DNA of 64,000 nucleotides from Nonomuraea polychroma (GCF_004011505.1 NZ_SAUN01000001.1:6475501-6539500), one strand, 5' to 3'; shown: positions 1-7,984, counted from the stretch's first letter. Notes: generated by a model not told the origin, from the sequence alone. Program-made: numbers and translations.

Positions 1-45
1 GCGGCAGACGCCTACGTTTTGTCGTACGAACTTCCCGCGCATTAG

Positions 46-74
46 TTGACACCTCCCTTCGACTCCTCTATACA
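46..74 (+). promoter_or_regulatory. Sigma70-like promoter of the element
   Basis: TTGACA at 46-51 is followed after exactly 17 bp by TATACA at 69-74, a near-consensus promoter and rare in such GC-rich DNA. It would drive the 163-486 gene and probably the downstream transfer genes with an untranslated leader of about 80 nt. The assignment rests on sequence match only. Confidence 0.6.
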
Positions 75-111
75 GGTAGCCATACTCCTCTAGACGAGTA
101 GACGCCTAGAG
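62..111. promoter_or_regulatory. Putative operator: direct and inverted repeats over the promoter
   Basis: ACTCCTCTA occurs at 62-70 and again at 84-92, 22 bp apart (two helical turns), covering the -10 region and the start point. CTCTAG at 88-93 is matched by CTAGAG at 106-111. This arrangement is typical of a repressor site; a KorSA-like GntR regulator encoded to the left would be the natural partner, but that gene is not visible here. Confidence 0.4.
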
Positions 112-162
112 AGCGGGATCGCATCGAGAGGCGGTGCGCCCAAGATCGAAGGGAAGGGCTCC

Positions 163-486
163 ATGAAGCTCTACGTGGACACGAGCAACAAGCAGGTGAC
201 GGTGTCGAAGGGAGCGGTCGAGAAGACCGATCAGACCGGTCGCCAGAAGGCCGAGCGCGACACGGGCCGGCCGATGTGGTCGACGCAGGTGTTCATCCTG
301 GACGACGACGGTGGCGAGGTCATCACCATCACTACGGCCGGTGTCCGGCCCGAGGTGAAGGTGGGTCAGGTCGTCACTCTCTCCAAGCTGGAGGCCCTGC
401 CGTGGTCGACCAACGGGCGCAGCGGCGTTGCGTTTCGCGCGCAGGAGATCAAGGCAGCGACGGTTTCGTCGGTCAAGTCCGCCTGA
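163..486 (+). CDS. SCO3933-family-like small AICE protein
   Basis: A 107-residue protein with the look of a small beta-barrel: VDTSNKQVTV at the start, FILDDDGGEVITITTAG in the middle and LPWSTNGRSGVAFRAQEI near the end. These blocks resemble the small regulatory proteins annotated as SCO3933 family, common at the head of AICE transfer modules; the family name is from memory and not tested. It is the first gene after the 46-74 promoter. Its role is unknown; an OB-fold nucleic-acid-binding protein is a possible alternative. Start: ATG preceded by a GAAGGGAAGGG stretch that serves as ribosome-binding site. Confidence 0.65.
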   Translation: MKLYVDTSNKQVTVSKGAVEKTDQTGRQKAERDTGRPMWSTQVFILDDDGGEVITITTAGVRPEVKVGQVVTLSKLEALPWSTNGRSGVAFRAQEIKAATVSSVKSA

Positions 487-617
487 CCTAGCTCCAGACG
501 CTCACAGTTCACCCGAGGTGTCCGCTCCGTGATGCCACGCCGAAACGGATTCGGATGCATCACACCCAGGCCCAATGGCCTATCCATCTTCTCCTCATCA
601 CAGAGAGAACGATCGAG

Positions 618-791
618 ATGAGCAAAAACGAGAGAATCGTGCTCAAAGGTCTGGCCCAGAAGTGGCTGATTCAGGCGTCGCACTACGAAATCCACCCCAC
701 AGCGGAAAAGACGCTGCGCGAGCGCGCACGTGACCTCAAGGGCGACGTCACCACGTCGGAACTCGACAGGCTGCTCAAGCCTTGGACCTGA
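618..791 (+). CDS. Small hypothetical AICE protein
   Basis: 57 residues, helical and charged, with sequence such as KWLIQASHYEIHPTAEKTLRERARDLKG. No family recognised. The internal ATG at 618 is preferred over one at 555 because conserved-looking sequence begins there and a purine-rich AGAGAGAAC precedes it. It sits between the SCO3933-like gene and a hairpin-forming repeat at 813-870. Confidence 0.5.
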   Translation: MSKNERIVLKGLAQKWLIQASHYEIHPTAEKTLRERARDLKGDVTTSELDRLLKPWT

Positions 792-812
792 CCGACCGTC
801 CAACCTGGAAGC

Positions 813-870
813 GCGCGGGGTCGCCAATCTGCCCTGATCCGGCCCCGCCGCAATCACTCCAAACCGACAC
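813..870 (+). repeat. Leader hairpin repeat, copy A
   Basis: About 58 bp nearly identical to 1074-1131. It forms a hairpin between GCGGGG and CCCCGC arms and ends with the shared string GCAATCACTCC. It lies directly before the gene at 896, as copy B lies before the gene at 1146. Confidence 0.75.
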
Positions 871-895
871 GGTCCTGGCAGAGGAGGGACCAGCA

Positions 896-1051
896 ATGGC
901 GTACCGATCTCACATTTACCACCCGGGTAAGCCAGGCATTTGGCCGAACGGTGAACCGCAATCGGTGCGAGACGCCTACGACGTCATGCTCACACAACAG
1001 GCACAGGAGACCGATTCCGACTCCCAGCCAACCGCTGGCGAAAGCCGCTGA
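896..1051 (+). CDS. Small hypothetical AICE protein
   Basis: 51 residues starting MAYRSHIYHPGKPGIWP, with a polar tail. The ATG at 896 has a good GAGGAGG ribosome-binding site eight bases upstream, which argues for a real gene despite its size. No family or domain recognised. It is flanked by the two copies of the leader hairpin repeat. Confidence 0.5.
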   Translation: MAYRSHIYHPGKPGIWPNGEPQSVRDAYDVMLTQQAQETDSDSQPTAGESR

Positions 1052-1073
1052 TCACAGAAAAATGCGCGGGGCC

Positions 1074-1131
1074 GCCAATCTGCCCAGATCCGGCCCCGCC
1101 GCAATCACTCCAAAACCGACATCCCTCGTGG
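1074..1131 (+). repeat. Leader hairpin repeat, copy B
   Basis: Second copy of the 813-870 sequence. Here the stem is perfect: GCGGGGCCG pairs with CGGCCCCGC across a 16-nt loop, followed by GCAATCACTCC. Its place between two genes suggests an attenuator, processing or mRNA-stability element. Confidence 0.75.
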
Positions 1132-1145
1132 AAGGAAGTCGACCC

Positions 1146-2114
1146 ATGGCCAAGAATAGCCGCCGCACGCCGTCCCGGCGAGACTCCGGCCGCCGTGGCT
1201 CGGTCACGGTGATCGAGGACCACGTGTCCCGGTCCTACACCCGCAACGCCAAAATCGCCTTCTGGGTGGTCTCCGTCGTGGCCGGCCTGCTGGCCGCCAC
1301 CATCCTGGCCGACCACTGGCACCCCATCATCGCTCTCATCCTCGGCGGCGCCATCGGCGCACTGGTAGCTCTGCCCATCGCCGCCGTGATCGCCATCTGG
1401 CCCGTGCTGCGGGTCATCGTCTGGTGGCTGCCGGAAATCCACGCCGCCGCCGGCCTCGTCTACGGCTTCATGATCCTGGCCCAGCACACCACCCTGGCCA
1501 TCCGCTTGACGGTCATCGGCACGCTCGCGCTGCCGTTCGCGCTCCCTGTGGTCCGCCGCCAGGTCATGAAAGTGGCCTGGTGCGTCATCTCCCGGCACCG
1601 TCTACGAACCTGCTTCGCCGCCTTCATCATCGGCAACAACCGCGCCTCGCTGCCGTTCGTCCTATGGGCACGTCCCACCCTGGTGGGCGAATCCGTCTGG
1701 CTGTGGCTTCGCCCCGGCCTGGCCATGTCGGACCTGGAGGGCCGACTCGAACAGATCGCTGCCGCCTGCTGGGCCGACAAAGTCACCGTCGAGCGCGCCT
1801 CGCAATCCAACTCCGCCCTCGTGCGGGTCGACATCAGCCGACGCGACGCCCTCACCGGACGCGTCGTCTCCCCGCTCACCGACGAGATCAACGCGGCGGA
1901 CGACACGATCAACCAGCCGTCAACACTCGTCCTCGACACCGGAACCGGCGGGCTGGACCTGGACGACGTCACCGAAGCGTCCGTCACCGACACACCCAAG
2001 AACACCACCAAGAACGGCCGGACCGACAACGGCAACAAGCCTGCTCCTGCTCGGGCGGCCGTCACGGTCCCGGCCGCACGCGGCGCGGAAGACATCAGCG
2101 ACTACATCGACTGA
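1146..2114 (+). CDS. AICE transfer-associated membrane protein (N-terminal partner of FtsK/TraB)
   Basis: 322 residues. A basic N-terminus (KNSRRTPSRRDSGRRGS) is followed by hydrophobic segments at about 38-60, 62-90 and 98-135, then a soluble alpha/beta part with VWLWLRPGLAMSDLEGRLEQIAAAC, which resembles the region preceding the motor of FtsK/TraB proteins. The last 60 residues are polar and low in complexity. I infer that this is the membrane and linker half of a conjugal DNA translocase whose ATPase is the next gene at 2225. The ATG at 1146 follows GGAAGGAAG. Confidence 0.6.
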   Translation: MAKNSRRTPSRRDSGRRGSVTVIEDHVSRSYTRNAKIAFWVVSVVAGLLAATILADHWHPIIALILGGAIGALVALPIAAVIAIWPVLRVIVWWLPEIHAAAGLVYGFMILAQHTTLAIRLTVIGTLALPFALPVVRRQVMKVAWCVISRHRLRTCFAAFIIGNNRASLPFVLWARPTLVGESVWLWLRPGLAMSDLEGRLEQIAAACWADKVTVERASQSNSALVRVDISRRDALTGRVVSPLTDEINAADDTINQPSTLVLDTGTGGLDLDDVTEASVTDTPKNTTKNGRTDNGNKPAPARAAVTVPAARGAEDISDYID

Positions 2115-2224
2115 CGCAGCCGCTTCCCGCTGCACCAACCCATCACACCCATGCGTGGGCGGCCGAGCACTTCCCCGGCCCGGCCGTCCTCCGGTACGCC
2201 AGGCTCGCAGAAAGAGACACGCTC

Positions 2225-3085
2225 ATGACCATCACCGACGCGCCCACCAGTGCGAGGGTGCCGATAGGGCCGATGCTGTCGATGTATGACCCGATCTTCA
2301 TCGGGATCGACGAGATGCGCCGGCCGGTCTACCTGCCGCTCATCTACCGCAACATCCTCGCCGCCGGTGAACCGGGCGGCGGAAAGTCCGGCCTGGTCCA
2401 ATGCATCGGCTGCCACGCCGCCCTGTGCGACCGCACCCGGCTCGTCCTCCTGGACGGCAAACAAGTCGAGCTCGGCATGCTCGCCCCCGCCGCTGACAAG
2501 TTCGTCGGCCCCGACATCGACGAAGCCATCATCACCCTGCGCCGTCTCCAGCAGGTGATGAACAACCGCTACACGTGGCTGACTGCCCGCCGCCGCCGCA
2601 AGATCGACCAGTACGACGACGTCAACGTCATCGTCGTCATCATCGATGAGATCGCCTACTTCTCGGCCACCGTGGGCGATGAGCGCCAGCAACGCGAATT
2701 CATCGCTCTCCTGCGCGACCTGGTCGCACGCGGCCGAGCCGCCGGCATCATCGTCGTCGCCGCCACCCAACGCCCCAGCGTCGACATCATCCCCAAATCG
2801 ATGCGCGACCTGTTCGGCTACCGCGCCGCGTTCCGCTGCACCTCTTCCGGCTCCAGCGACATCATCCTCGGCGACGGCTGGTCCGGCTCCGGCTACAGCG
2901 CCACCGACATCCTGCCGACCAGCCAGGGCGTGTGCTACCTCATCGCCGAAGGCGGCACCCCCCGAAAGATCAAGGTCGCTTACCTCACTGACAGCGACAT
3001 CGCGCACATTGCTGACTACGCCGTCGCCATCCGCCGTAACGGCCGCAACGGCTCACCCTTGTCCACACACCAACTCGCTGCCTGA
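2225..3085 (+). CDS. FtsK/SpoIIIE-TraB type DNA translocase ATPase
   Basis: 286 residues, only the motor domain. Walker A is GEPGGGKS at residues 48-55, Walker B is VIVVIIDE at about 135-142, and ARGRAAGIIVVAATQRPS matches the FtsK motif after Walker B. TraB-family proteins form hexamers at the membrane and move double-stranded plasmid DNA between hyphae during conjugation. No transmembrane segment and no separate DNA-recognition wHTH is evident, so the membrane anchor is probably the product of the gene at 1146. The ATG at 2225 follows AGAAAGAGAC. Confidence 0.88.
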   Translation: MTITDAPTSARVPIGPMLSMYDPIFIGIDEMRRPVYLPLIYRNILAAGEPGGGKSGLVQCIGCHAALCDRTRLVLLDGKQVELGMLAPAADKFVGPDIDEAIITLRRLQQVMNNRYTWLTARRRRKIDQYDDVNVIVVIIDEIAYFSATVGDERQQREFIALLRDLVARGRAAGIIVVAATQRPSVDIIPKSMRDLFGYRAAFRCTSSGSSDIILGDGWSGSGYSATDILPTSQGVCYLIAEGGTPRKIKVAYLTDSDIAHIADYAVAIRRNGRNGSPLSTHQLAA

Positions 3086-3126
3086 CCTCGTGGCGAGCTG
3101 GTCACGAACTGGAAGGAACACCCCTG

Positions 3127-3336
3127 GTGATCCACAAACGATTTCGCCGTAACGGCACCCCGGACCTCCTGCGGTGGATCTTCGAATGTGACCGCTGTCA
3201 CTGTCGCCACACCATCGGCACCATCAATGGCTGGCTCATTCCCGACCATCCCAAGTCGAGAGTCCACACGTACTGCCCGCCGTGCGTCGAGCATATCGCG
3301 CAGCTACTCATCACCAGCCTGACGCGCAGCGCCTGA
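3127..3336 (+). CDS. Small zinc-finger-like AICE protein
   Basis: 69 residues with CDRCHCRH near residue 21 and CPPC near residue 51, a likely zinc ribbon. It starts with GTG after a GGAAGGAACACC leader. No family name recognised. It lies between the translocase and a strong hairpin at 3344-3383. Confidence 0.55.
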   Translation: MIHKRFRRNGTPDLLRWIFECDRCHCRHTIGTINGWLIPDHPKSRVHTYCPPCVEHIAQLLITSLTRSA

Positions 3337-3343
3337 ACCCATA

Positions 3344-3383
3344 CAGGGGCCGGACTTGCCTCCTACAGCGTTCCCGGCCCCTG
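3344..3383 (+). promoter_or_regulatory. Intercistronic hairpin
   Basis: CAGGGGCCGG at 3344-3353 pairs perfectly with CCGGCCCCTG at 3374-3383 around a 20-nt loop. There is no T-run. The architecture resembles the leader hairpins at 813 and 1074, so a processing or attenuation role within the transfer operon is plausible. Confidence 0.55.
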
Positions 3384-3423
3384 CATCCCCACGACTCCAC
3401 CTCAAAGCGAAGGACGTGGATCT

Positions 3424-3753
3424 ATGCAGCCTACCTGCAGCCAGTCCGGCATGCCCAAAGCCGACTGCACCGACAAGCCATCCTTGACACCCGACAGCCC
3501 ACGACGCGTCGTCGAAAACGACCAGTACGCCGCGTTCCTCCGGCGCGCCATTCGCGCCTACGGCCGTCGTATCGCCTCCGGCGACGTCGAAGCACTCGCC
3601 GACGTCATCGCCCTCATCGACGACCTTGACGACACCATCGCCCGCGCCGTCACCGGCCTACGCGCACAGGGCTACTCCTGGGCCGACATCGCCCGGCCGT
3701 TAGCCATCACCCGCCAAGCCGCGCAACAGCGCTGGGGCGGTGAGACCGCATGA
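3424..3753 (+). CDS. Small helix-turn-helix protein
   Basis: 109 residues. The C-terminal part, GYSWADIARPLAITRQAAQQRW, is a clear helix-turn-helix of the type in which a recognition helix follows WADIA. The N-terminus is polar and Pro/Cys-containing, the middle helical (YAAFLRRAIRAYGRRIASGD). It is probably a DNA-binding accessory protein of the element. Its stop overlaps the start of the nuclease-like gene at 3750 (ATGA), so the two are translationally coupled. Confidence 0.7.
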   Translation: MQPTCSQSGMPKADCTDKPSLTPDSPRRVVENDQYAAFLRRAIRAYGRRIASGDVEALADVIALIDDLDDTIARAVTGLRAQGYSWADIARPLAITRQAAQQRWGGETA

Positions 3754-4238
3754 GCGCCAGCGGAACCGTCTATCTCCTGCACTTCGACCGGCCTTACAAA
3801 CACGCACGCCACTACATCGGCTGGACCCCCGGCGACCTGAACCGCCGACTTCACCAGCACCGCAACGGCAGCGGTGCCCGCCTGATGGAAGTCGTCACCG
3901 CCGCTGGAATCGGCTTCGTCGTCGCCCGCATCTGGGACGGCGGACGCAACCTCGAACGCTCCCTCAAACGACGCGGCGGAGCATCACGCAGCTGCCCTCT
4001 GTGCGGCGTCACACCCCGCGTCACCGGCTGGGACCACCCCGGCCAGGACACGAGCCCCGCAGACATCACCATGCCGCACGAGATCACCCTCGTGTCCGCC
4101 ACCTGCGGCTGCAACCGAGTCACCAGCATCGCCGCATCTCTACTGGCCACTGCCTCTTTCACCTGCAGTCAGTGCCATCAATCACTCGTTCCCATCCACC
4201 TCGACAGCGAGGAAACCCATCATGTCCTCACCGTCTAA
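3750..4238 (+). CDS. GIY-YIG-like nuclease with Cys-rich tail
   Basis: 162 residues. GIY-YIG signatures are seen as VYLL at 7-10 (GIY strand), YIG at 22-24, Arg32/33 in NRRLHQHRNG and Glu69 in RNLERSLKRR, the metal-ligand position. After about residue 80 there is CPLCG and then a second part with CGCN and CSQC, suggesting a zinc ribbon extension. The fold usually cuts or nicks DNA. It overlaps both neighbours (HTH protein by 4 bp, DUF2637 protein by 17 bp). Function in the element is not known: DNA processing, host restriction or homing are options. Confidence 0.7.
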   Translation: MSASGTVYLLHFDRPYKHARHYIGWTPGDLNRRLHQHRNGSGARLMEVVTAAGIGFVVARIWDGGRNLERSLKRRGGASRSCPLCGVTPRVTGWDHPGQDTSPADITMPHEITLVSATCGCNRVTSIAASLLATASFTCSQCHQSLVPIHLDSEETHHVLTV

Positions 4239-4902
4239 CCGAGCTGAACGCATCGAATCCGCCGTGCAAATCCTCATCCTGCTCGTTATCGGCGGCATGG
4301 CCGGCCTCGCCTCCTTTACTCACGTCCACGACTGGACCATGCAACACGTCCCCGCCGGCACCGGCGACTGGTTCGGCTGGGCCAACGCCATCATCTCCGA
4401 ACTCACCCCCACCGCCGCCGGCCTGGAGATCCGCCGACGCAAACGCAACGGCGGCTCCGTCATCTACCCGATGGTCGTCCTCATCGCCGCCGCCGCGCTG
4501 TCCATCGCCGCACAACTCGCGGTCGCCAAACCCAGCCCCAGCGGATGGCTCCTCAGCGCCGTCCCCGCGCTCGCCTTCCTCGCCCTCACCAAACTTGCCC
4601 TCTCCAGCACCCCGGCCAGCGAACGCATCGGTGACCACAACACCACTACCGAAGAGCGAGCCAACCCGGCAATCACCACCGTGACAGCGGAAGTCCCTCG
4701 CATCGAGGCTCCTGCGATCGAACCTGTCGCCTCCATCCCTGACGAACTCCTCCAGGGCGCTCGCATGGCCGTCTTCGCCCACCGGCAACGCAGCGAAGAA
4801 CCCATCACCCCGGCCATCCTCGCCGAACACCTCGGCGTAGACACCGGCACGGCCACCGCCCTGCTTCACCACCTCGACGGCACCCACGGGAGCCGCCCAT
4901 GA
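4222..4902 (+). CDS. DUF2637-like membrane protein (Spd-type)
   Basis: 226 residues. Hydrophobic segments lie at about 14-36, 82-103 and 107-127, followed by a polar linker and a small C-terminal helical unit (PITPAILAEHLGVDTGTATALLHHL) that looks like a winged-helix or HTH. DUF2637 proteins are regularly encoded beside rep genes in AICEs and are thought to aid intramycelial spread. Its stop overlaps the rep start (ATGA at 4899), implying coupled translation. Confidence 0.7.
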   Translation: MSSPSNRAERIESAVQILILLVIGGMAGLASFTHVHDWTMQHVPAGTGDWFGWANAIISELTPTAAGLEIRRRKRNGGSVIYPMVVLIAAAALSIAAQLAVAKPSPSGWLLSAVPALAFLALTKLALSSTPASERIGDHNTTTEERANPAITTVTAEVPRIEAPAIEPVASIPDELLQGARMAVFAHRQRSEEPITPAILAEHLGVDTGTATALLHHLDGTHGSRP

Positions 4903-6503
4903 CCCCCAGCTCGTCGGCACCTTCGACGCTGGCTCTCGTCCCCGGGAAGACTGGGCACCAGCTCACCCTCCCGGGCACGGGGGCGAACACCGAAACCGAC
5001 ACCACCCGGCGCTACGGCGATGCCCCACTCTTCGCCCACGACAGCGCAATCACCCGCGCCGGTGACGGCTACTTCACCTGGCTCGACCATGTTTGGTCCG
5101 CCGCCGGATGCACTGCCCCCATCCGCCTGCACGGCCAGATGCACACCGTCGACACCCACACCGGCGCCATCCTGGCCACGCTGCCCACCTCGGCCCTGCC
5201 CGACGGCATCATCTACAAAGCCTGCGGAAACCGCCGCGCCACCGTCTGCCCCTCCTGCGCCGAAACCTACCGCCGCGACGCCTACCACCTTGTTCGGTCC
5301 GGGCTGACCGGCGGCAAAGGCACGCCCGAGTCGGTCTCAACTCACCCGGCCGTCTTCGCCACCTTCACCGCCCCCACCTTCGGCCCCGTCCACACCCGGC
5401 ACGTCCGCACCCACACCTGCAAGGACAAGACCCGGTGCACGTGCCGGCCAGAACCCTGCCATGCCCGCCGAACCATCGACACCTGCCCCCACGGCATCCG
5501 GCAAGCCTGCTTCGCCCGCCACGAGCTCGCCGACCAACGCATCGGGCAACCGCTCTGCCTGGACTGCTACGACCACGATCATCACGTCGTCTGGAACAAC
5601 CACGCCGGAGAACTCTGGCGCCGCACCAAGCAGACCATGGAACGCCATCTCAATCGCATCGCCCGCAGCCGCGGACTGCCTCGCATCCGCATCGCCCACG
5701 GCAAAGCCGCTGAATACCAGCGACGTGGAGCCGTCCACTTCCACGTCCTGTTGCGCCTGGATGGCCTGGATTCCGACGACCCTACCGCCGTCGTTCCCCC
5801 ACCAGACGGGCTCACTGTCGATGACCTTCAAAACGCAGTCCAGCACGCCGCCACCGTCACCCGGTTCACCACTGACGAGCACGAGGAGAAGCCCGGCGGC
5901 TGGCCTATCACCTGGGGTGACCAGCTCGACATACGCCCGCTCACTCTTCGAGGAGACAACCCCGTCACCGATGTCATGGTCGCTGCCTACCTGGCCAAGT
6001 ACGCCACCAAAGGCACCGAGATCACCGGACACGCCTCCCGCCGACTCGACCACACCTCGATCGAGCAACACGCCAACCGCACCGGCACCCACACCGAACG
6101 ACTCATCGCCGCCTGCTGGGACCTCGGACACCCCAACCACGCAGGATTCGACGGCCTACGCCGATGGGCACACATGCTCGGCTTCGGCGGACACTTCTTC
6201 ACCAAAGCCCGCCGCTACTCCACCACCTTCGCCGCTCTACGCGCCGCACGCGTCCACTACCGCCGCGCCCAAGACACCGGCAACGACTACGCCCCCGACG
6301 CATTCCACCGTCAACCCGACCTTGACGACGAAACGACGCTCATCATCGGCGACCTCACCTACGCCGGGAGCGGCTGGAAAACCACCGGAGACGCCCTCCT
6401 CGCCAACACGGCAGCGGCACAAGCCCGCGAATACACCCGAGCCGGACGCGAAGAACTCGCCTTTGAGCAGGCATGCAGTTCGTCCACACCGCTCGCCGCC
6501 TGA
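4899..6503 (+). CDS. RepSA-like replication initiator (HUH endonuclease)
   Basis: 534 residues, the usual size of AICE Rep proteins. Visible motifs are FTAPTFGPVH at about 155-165, the HUH motif HFH at 280-282 inside AVHFHVLLRLDG, and YLAKYATKG at about 364-372 with the likely nicking tyrosines. Several Cys/His clusters (CPSC at 117-120, CTCRPEPCHARR, CPHG, CLDCYDHDH) may bind zinc. It would nick the element's double-strand origin and start rolling-circle replication after excision. The gene is followed by xis and int as in pSAM2. Confidence 0.9.
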   Translation: MTPSSSAPSTLALVPGKTGHQLTLPGTGANTETDTTRRYGDAPLFAHDSAITRAGDGYFTWLDHVWSAAGCTAPIRLHGQMHTVDTHTGAILATLPTSALPDGIIYKACGNRRATVCPSCAETYRRDAYHLVRSGLTGGKGTPESVSTHPAVFATFTAPTFGPVHTRHVRTHTCKDKTRCTCRPEPCHARRTIDTCPHGIRQACFARHELADQRIGQPLCLDCYDHDHHVVWNNHAGELWRRTKQTMERHLNRIARSRGLPRIRIAHGKAAEYQRRGAVHFHVLLRLDGLDSDDPTAVVPPPDGLTVDDLQNAVQHAATVTRFTTDEHEEKPGGWPITWGDQLDIRPLTLRGDNPVTDVMVAAYLAKYATKGTEITGHASRRLDHTSIEQHANRTGTHTERLIAACWDLGHPNHAGFDGLRRWAHMLGFGGHFFTKARRYSTTFAALRAARVHYRRAQDTGNDYAPDAFHRQPDLDDETTLIIGDLTYAGSGWKTTGDALLANTAAAQAREYTRAGREELAFEQACSSSTPLAA

Positions 6504-6534
6504 TCAACCTTCAGACTGTGAACGGAGTACCACC

Positions 6535-6750
6535 ATGCCAACCCATGGCAAGACCGTCGTGTACCCGGGGCGAGCCATGTACGACGTCGATGAGGCTGGC
6601 GTCGTCCTCCGCCTGTCCCGACGGTACCTGTACCAAGAGATCCGGTCTGGACGTTTGCGCAGCGTCAAGGCTGGGAGGGCTCGACGCGTCCCAGCTGATG
6701 CCATCGCTGACTACGTCAAGCTCCTAGAACAGGAAGCACAGGTTGCGTGA
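6535..6750 (+). CDS. Excisionase (MerR/Xis-type DNA-binding protein)
   Basis: 71 residues with a winged-helix signature, VVLRLSRRYLYQEIRSGRLRSVKAGRARRVPADAIADYV, read here as short pieces: the first helix-turn-helix followed by RSGRL and the wing. It starts at ATG 6535 and an ATG at 6577 is an alternative. Its stop overlaps the integrase start by one base (TGATG). Together with the integrase it should direct excision from the tRNA site. Confidence 0.85.
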   Translation: MPTHGKTVVYPGRAMYDVDEAGVVLRLSRRYLYQEIRSGRLRSVKAGRARRVPADAIADYVKLLEQEAQVA

Positions 6751-7916
6751 TGCCCAAACAACGTGCACACGGCGACGGTGGCCTGTACTGGAGCGAAACC
6801 CGCCAGCGATGGATCGCCGAAATCACCATCGGCTACACCCCGGCAGGCCGACGCATCACCCGCAAAGCCGCCGGACGAACCAAGACCGAAGCCAAAGCCA
6901 AGCTCAAGGAGGTTCTACGCGATCATGAGGACGGATTGGCCATCGCGCCAACCAACTACACGGTTGCCGACGCGGTGGCTTACTGGTTGGACAACGGTCT
7001 ACCGGGACGTGAGGCCGCGACAGTCGAGATGTATCGAACGTACGCCCGGACACATCTTCTCCCTGAGCTGGGCAAACGGAAGCTTCGGGATCTCTCCGTC
7101 GAAGACGTGGATCAGTGGTTGCAGGGCAAGACGAGTGATCTCAGCACTCGTTCCCTCAAGATCCTCCACAACGTTCTGAACCGCTCCGTCAAGAACGCCA
7201 TGCGGCGTGACAAGGTCAAACGTAATGTGGTCGACCTCTGCGAGGTCCCGGAAGGCCGAGCGGGCCGTAATTCCAAGGCGCTTACACTGGCCCAGGCCGA
7301 AGCTGTCTTGAAGGCGGCCGAGAACGCACAGCCCCGCATCCGGGCCTATATCGTGATCTCACTGCTATCCGGAGCACGAACAGAGGAAGTGCGGGCACTT
7401 CGCTGGAGTCATGTGGTCGCCTGCGACGAGACGACCAAGGCATGGCGATCAGTGGCTGAGATCGGCTGGGACCACAAGGAATTCGCCCTGTACGTCTGGC
7501 GCTCGGTGCGCAAGAAGGGCGAGACCAAAACCCCGAAGTCCCGGCGCAGCCTGGCTCTGCCGAAACGCTGCGTGGACGCTCTCAAGGCCCTCAAAGAAGC
7601 TCAGAATGACGATCGCGAGCTGGTGTTCTCCACTCGGAACGGCTCGAAGATGACCGCCCACAACATCCGCCGTGACTTCAGGAAGGTGCTCGATAGCGCC
7701 AAGCTCGCCGGCAAGGACTGGGCGCCAAGGGAGCTCCGACACAGCTTCGTGTCCCTGCTCTCTGATCACGACATCCCGATCGAGGACATCTCGCGCCTGG
7801 TCGGACACTCCAACACGGTCGTCACGGAGACGGTCTACCGTCAGCAGATACGGCCGGTGATCCAAGAAGGCGCGATCGCGATGGACCGCATCTTCCCCAG
7901 GGCTGATGAGGCATAG
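6750..7916 (+). CDS. Tyrosine site-specific integrase
   Basis: 388 residues. An N-terminal AP2-like arm-binding region (GGLYWSETRQRWIAEITIG) precedes a SAM-like core-binding domain (about 70-170) and the catalytic domain. Active-site residues are Arg210 (SGARTEEV), the box-II set Arg327-Glu-Leu-Arg330, His353 (LVGHSN) and nucleophile Tyr363. The usual box-II histidine is Arg327 here, a change often tolerated in actinobacterial integrases. The GTG at 6747 is an alternative start. Position next to the tRNA agrees with integration in tRNA-Val. Confidence 0.93.
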   Translation: MPKQRAHGDGGLYWSETRQRWIAEITIGYTPAGRRITRKAAGRTKTEAKAKLKEVLRDHEDGLAIAPTNYTVADAVAYWLDNGLPGREAATVEMYRTYARTHLLPELGKRKLRDLSVEDVDQWLQGKTSDLSTRSLKILHNVLNRSVKNAMRRDKVKRNVVDLCEVPEGRAGRNSKALTLAQAEAVLKAAENAQPRIRAYIVISLLSGARTEEVRALRWSHVVACDETTKAWRSVAEIGWDHKEFALYVWRSVRKKGETKTPKSRRSLALPKRCVDALKALKEAQNDDRELVFSTRNGSKMTAHNIRRDFRKVLDSAKLAGKDWAPRELRHSFVSLLSDHDIPIEDISRLVGHSNTVVTETVYRQQIRPVIQEGAIAMDRIFPRADEA

Positions 7917-7926
7917 CCGTGTGGCA

Positions 7927-7947
7927 TGTCACTCAGTTTGTCACTCA
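7927..7947 (+). repeat. Integrase arm-site-like direct repeat
   Basis: TGTCACTCA occurs at 7927-7935 and 7939-7947, 12 bp apart, between the integrase stop and the tRNA. Such short direct repeats near the core are typical arm-type binding sites of tyrosine integrases. Confidence 0.5.
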
Positions 7948-7983
7948 CGCCCCGTTTCCAAGATCGGAGACGGGGCGTTTTTT
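7947..7983 (+). terminator. Intrinsic terminator after the integrase gene
   Basis: ACGCCCCGT at 7947-7955 pairs with ACGGGGCGT at 7970-7978, followed by a run of six T. It would stop element transcription before it runs antisense into the tRNA gene. Confidence 0.85.
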
Positions 7984-7984
7984 C

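Larger units (their letters stand above)
1..7984 (+). mobile_element. Actinomycete integrative and conjugative element (AICE), right part
   Basis: A contiguous plus-strand block with the standard AICE gene set: FtsK/TraB-type translocase, DUF2637 membrane protein, RepSA-like HUH initiator, excisionase and tyrosine integrase. The integrase gene ends about 70 bp from the 3' end of a minus-strand tRNA-Val gene, which is how pSAM2-type elements sit in their tRNA sites. The left end and its att copy are outside the window, so the element size is unknown. I saw no second copy of the tRNA 3' end within the window. The regulatory genes of the korSA/pra type, if present, must lie to the left. All genes overlap or are closely spaced, which suggests one or two long transcripts. 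Confidence 0.88.
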
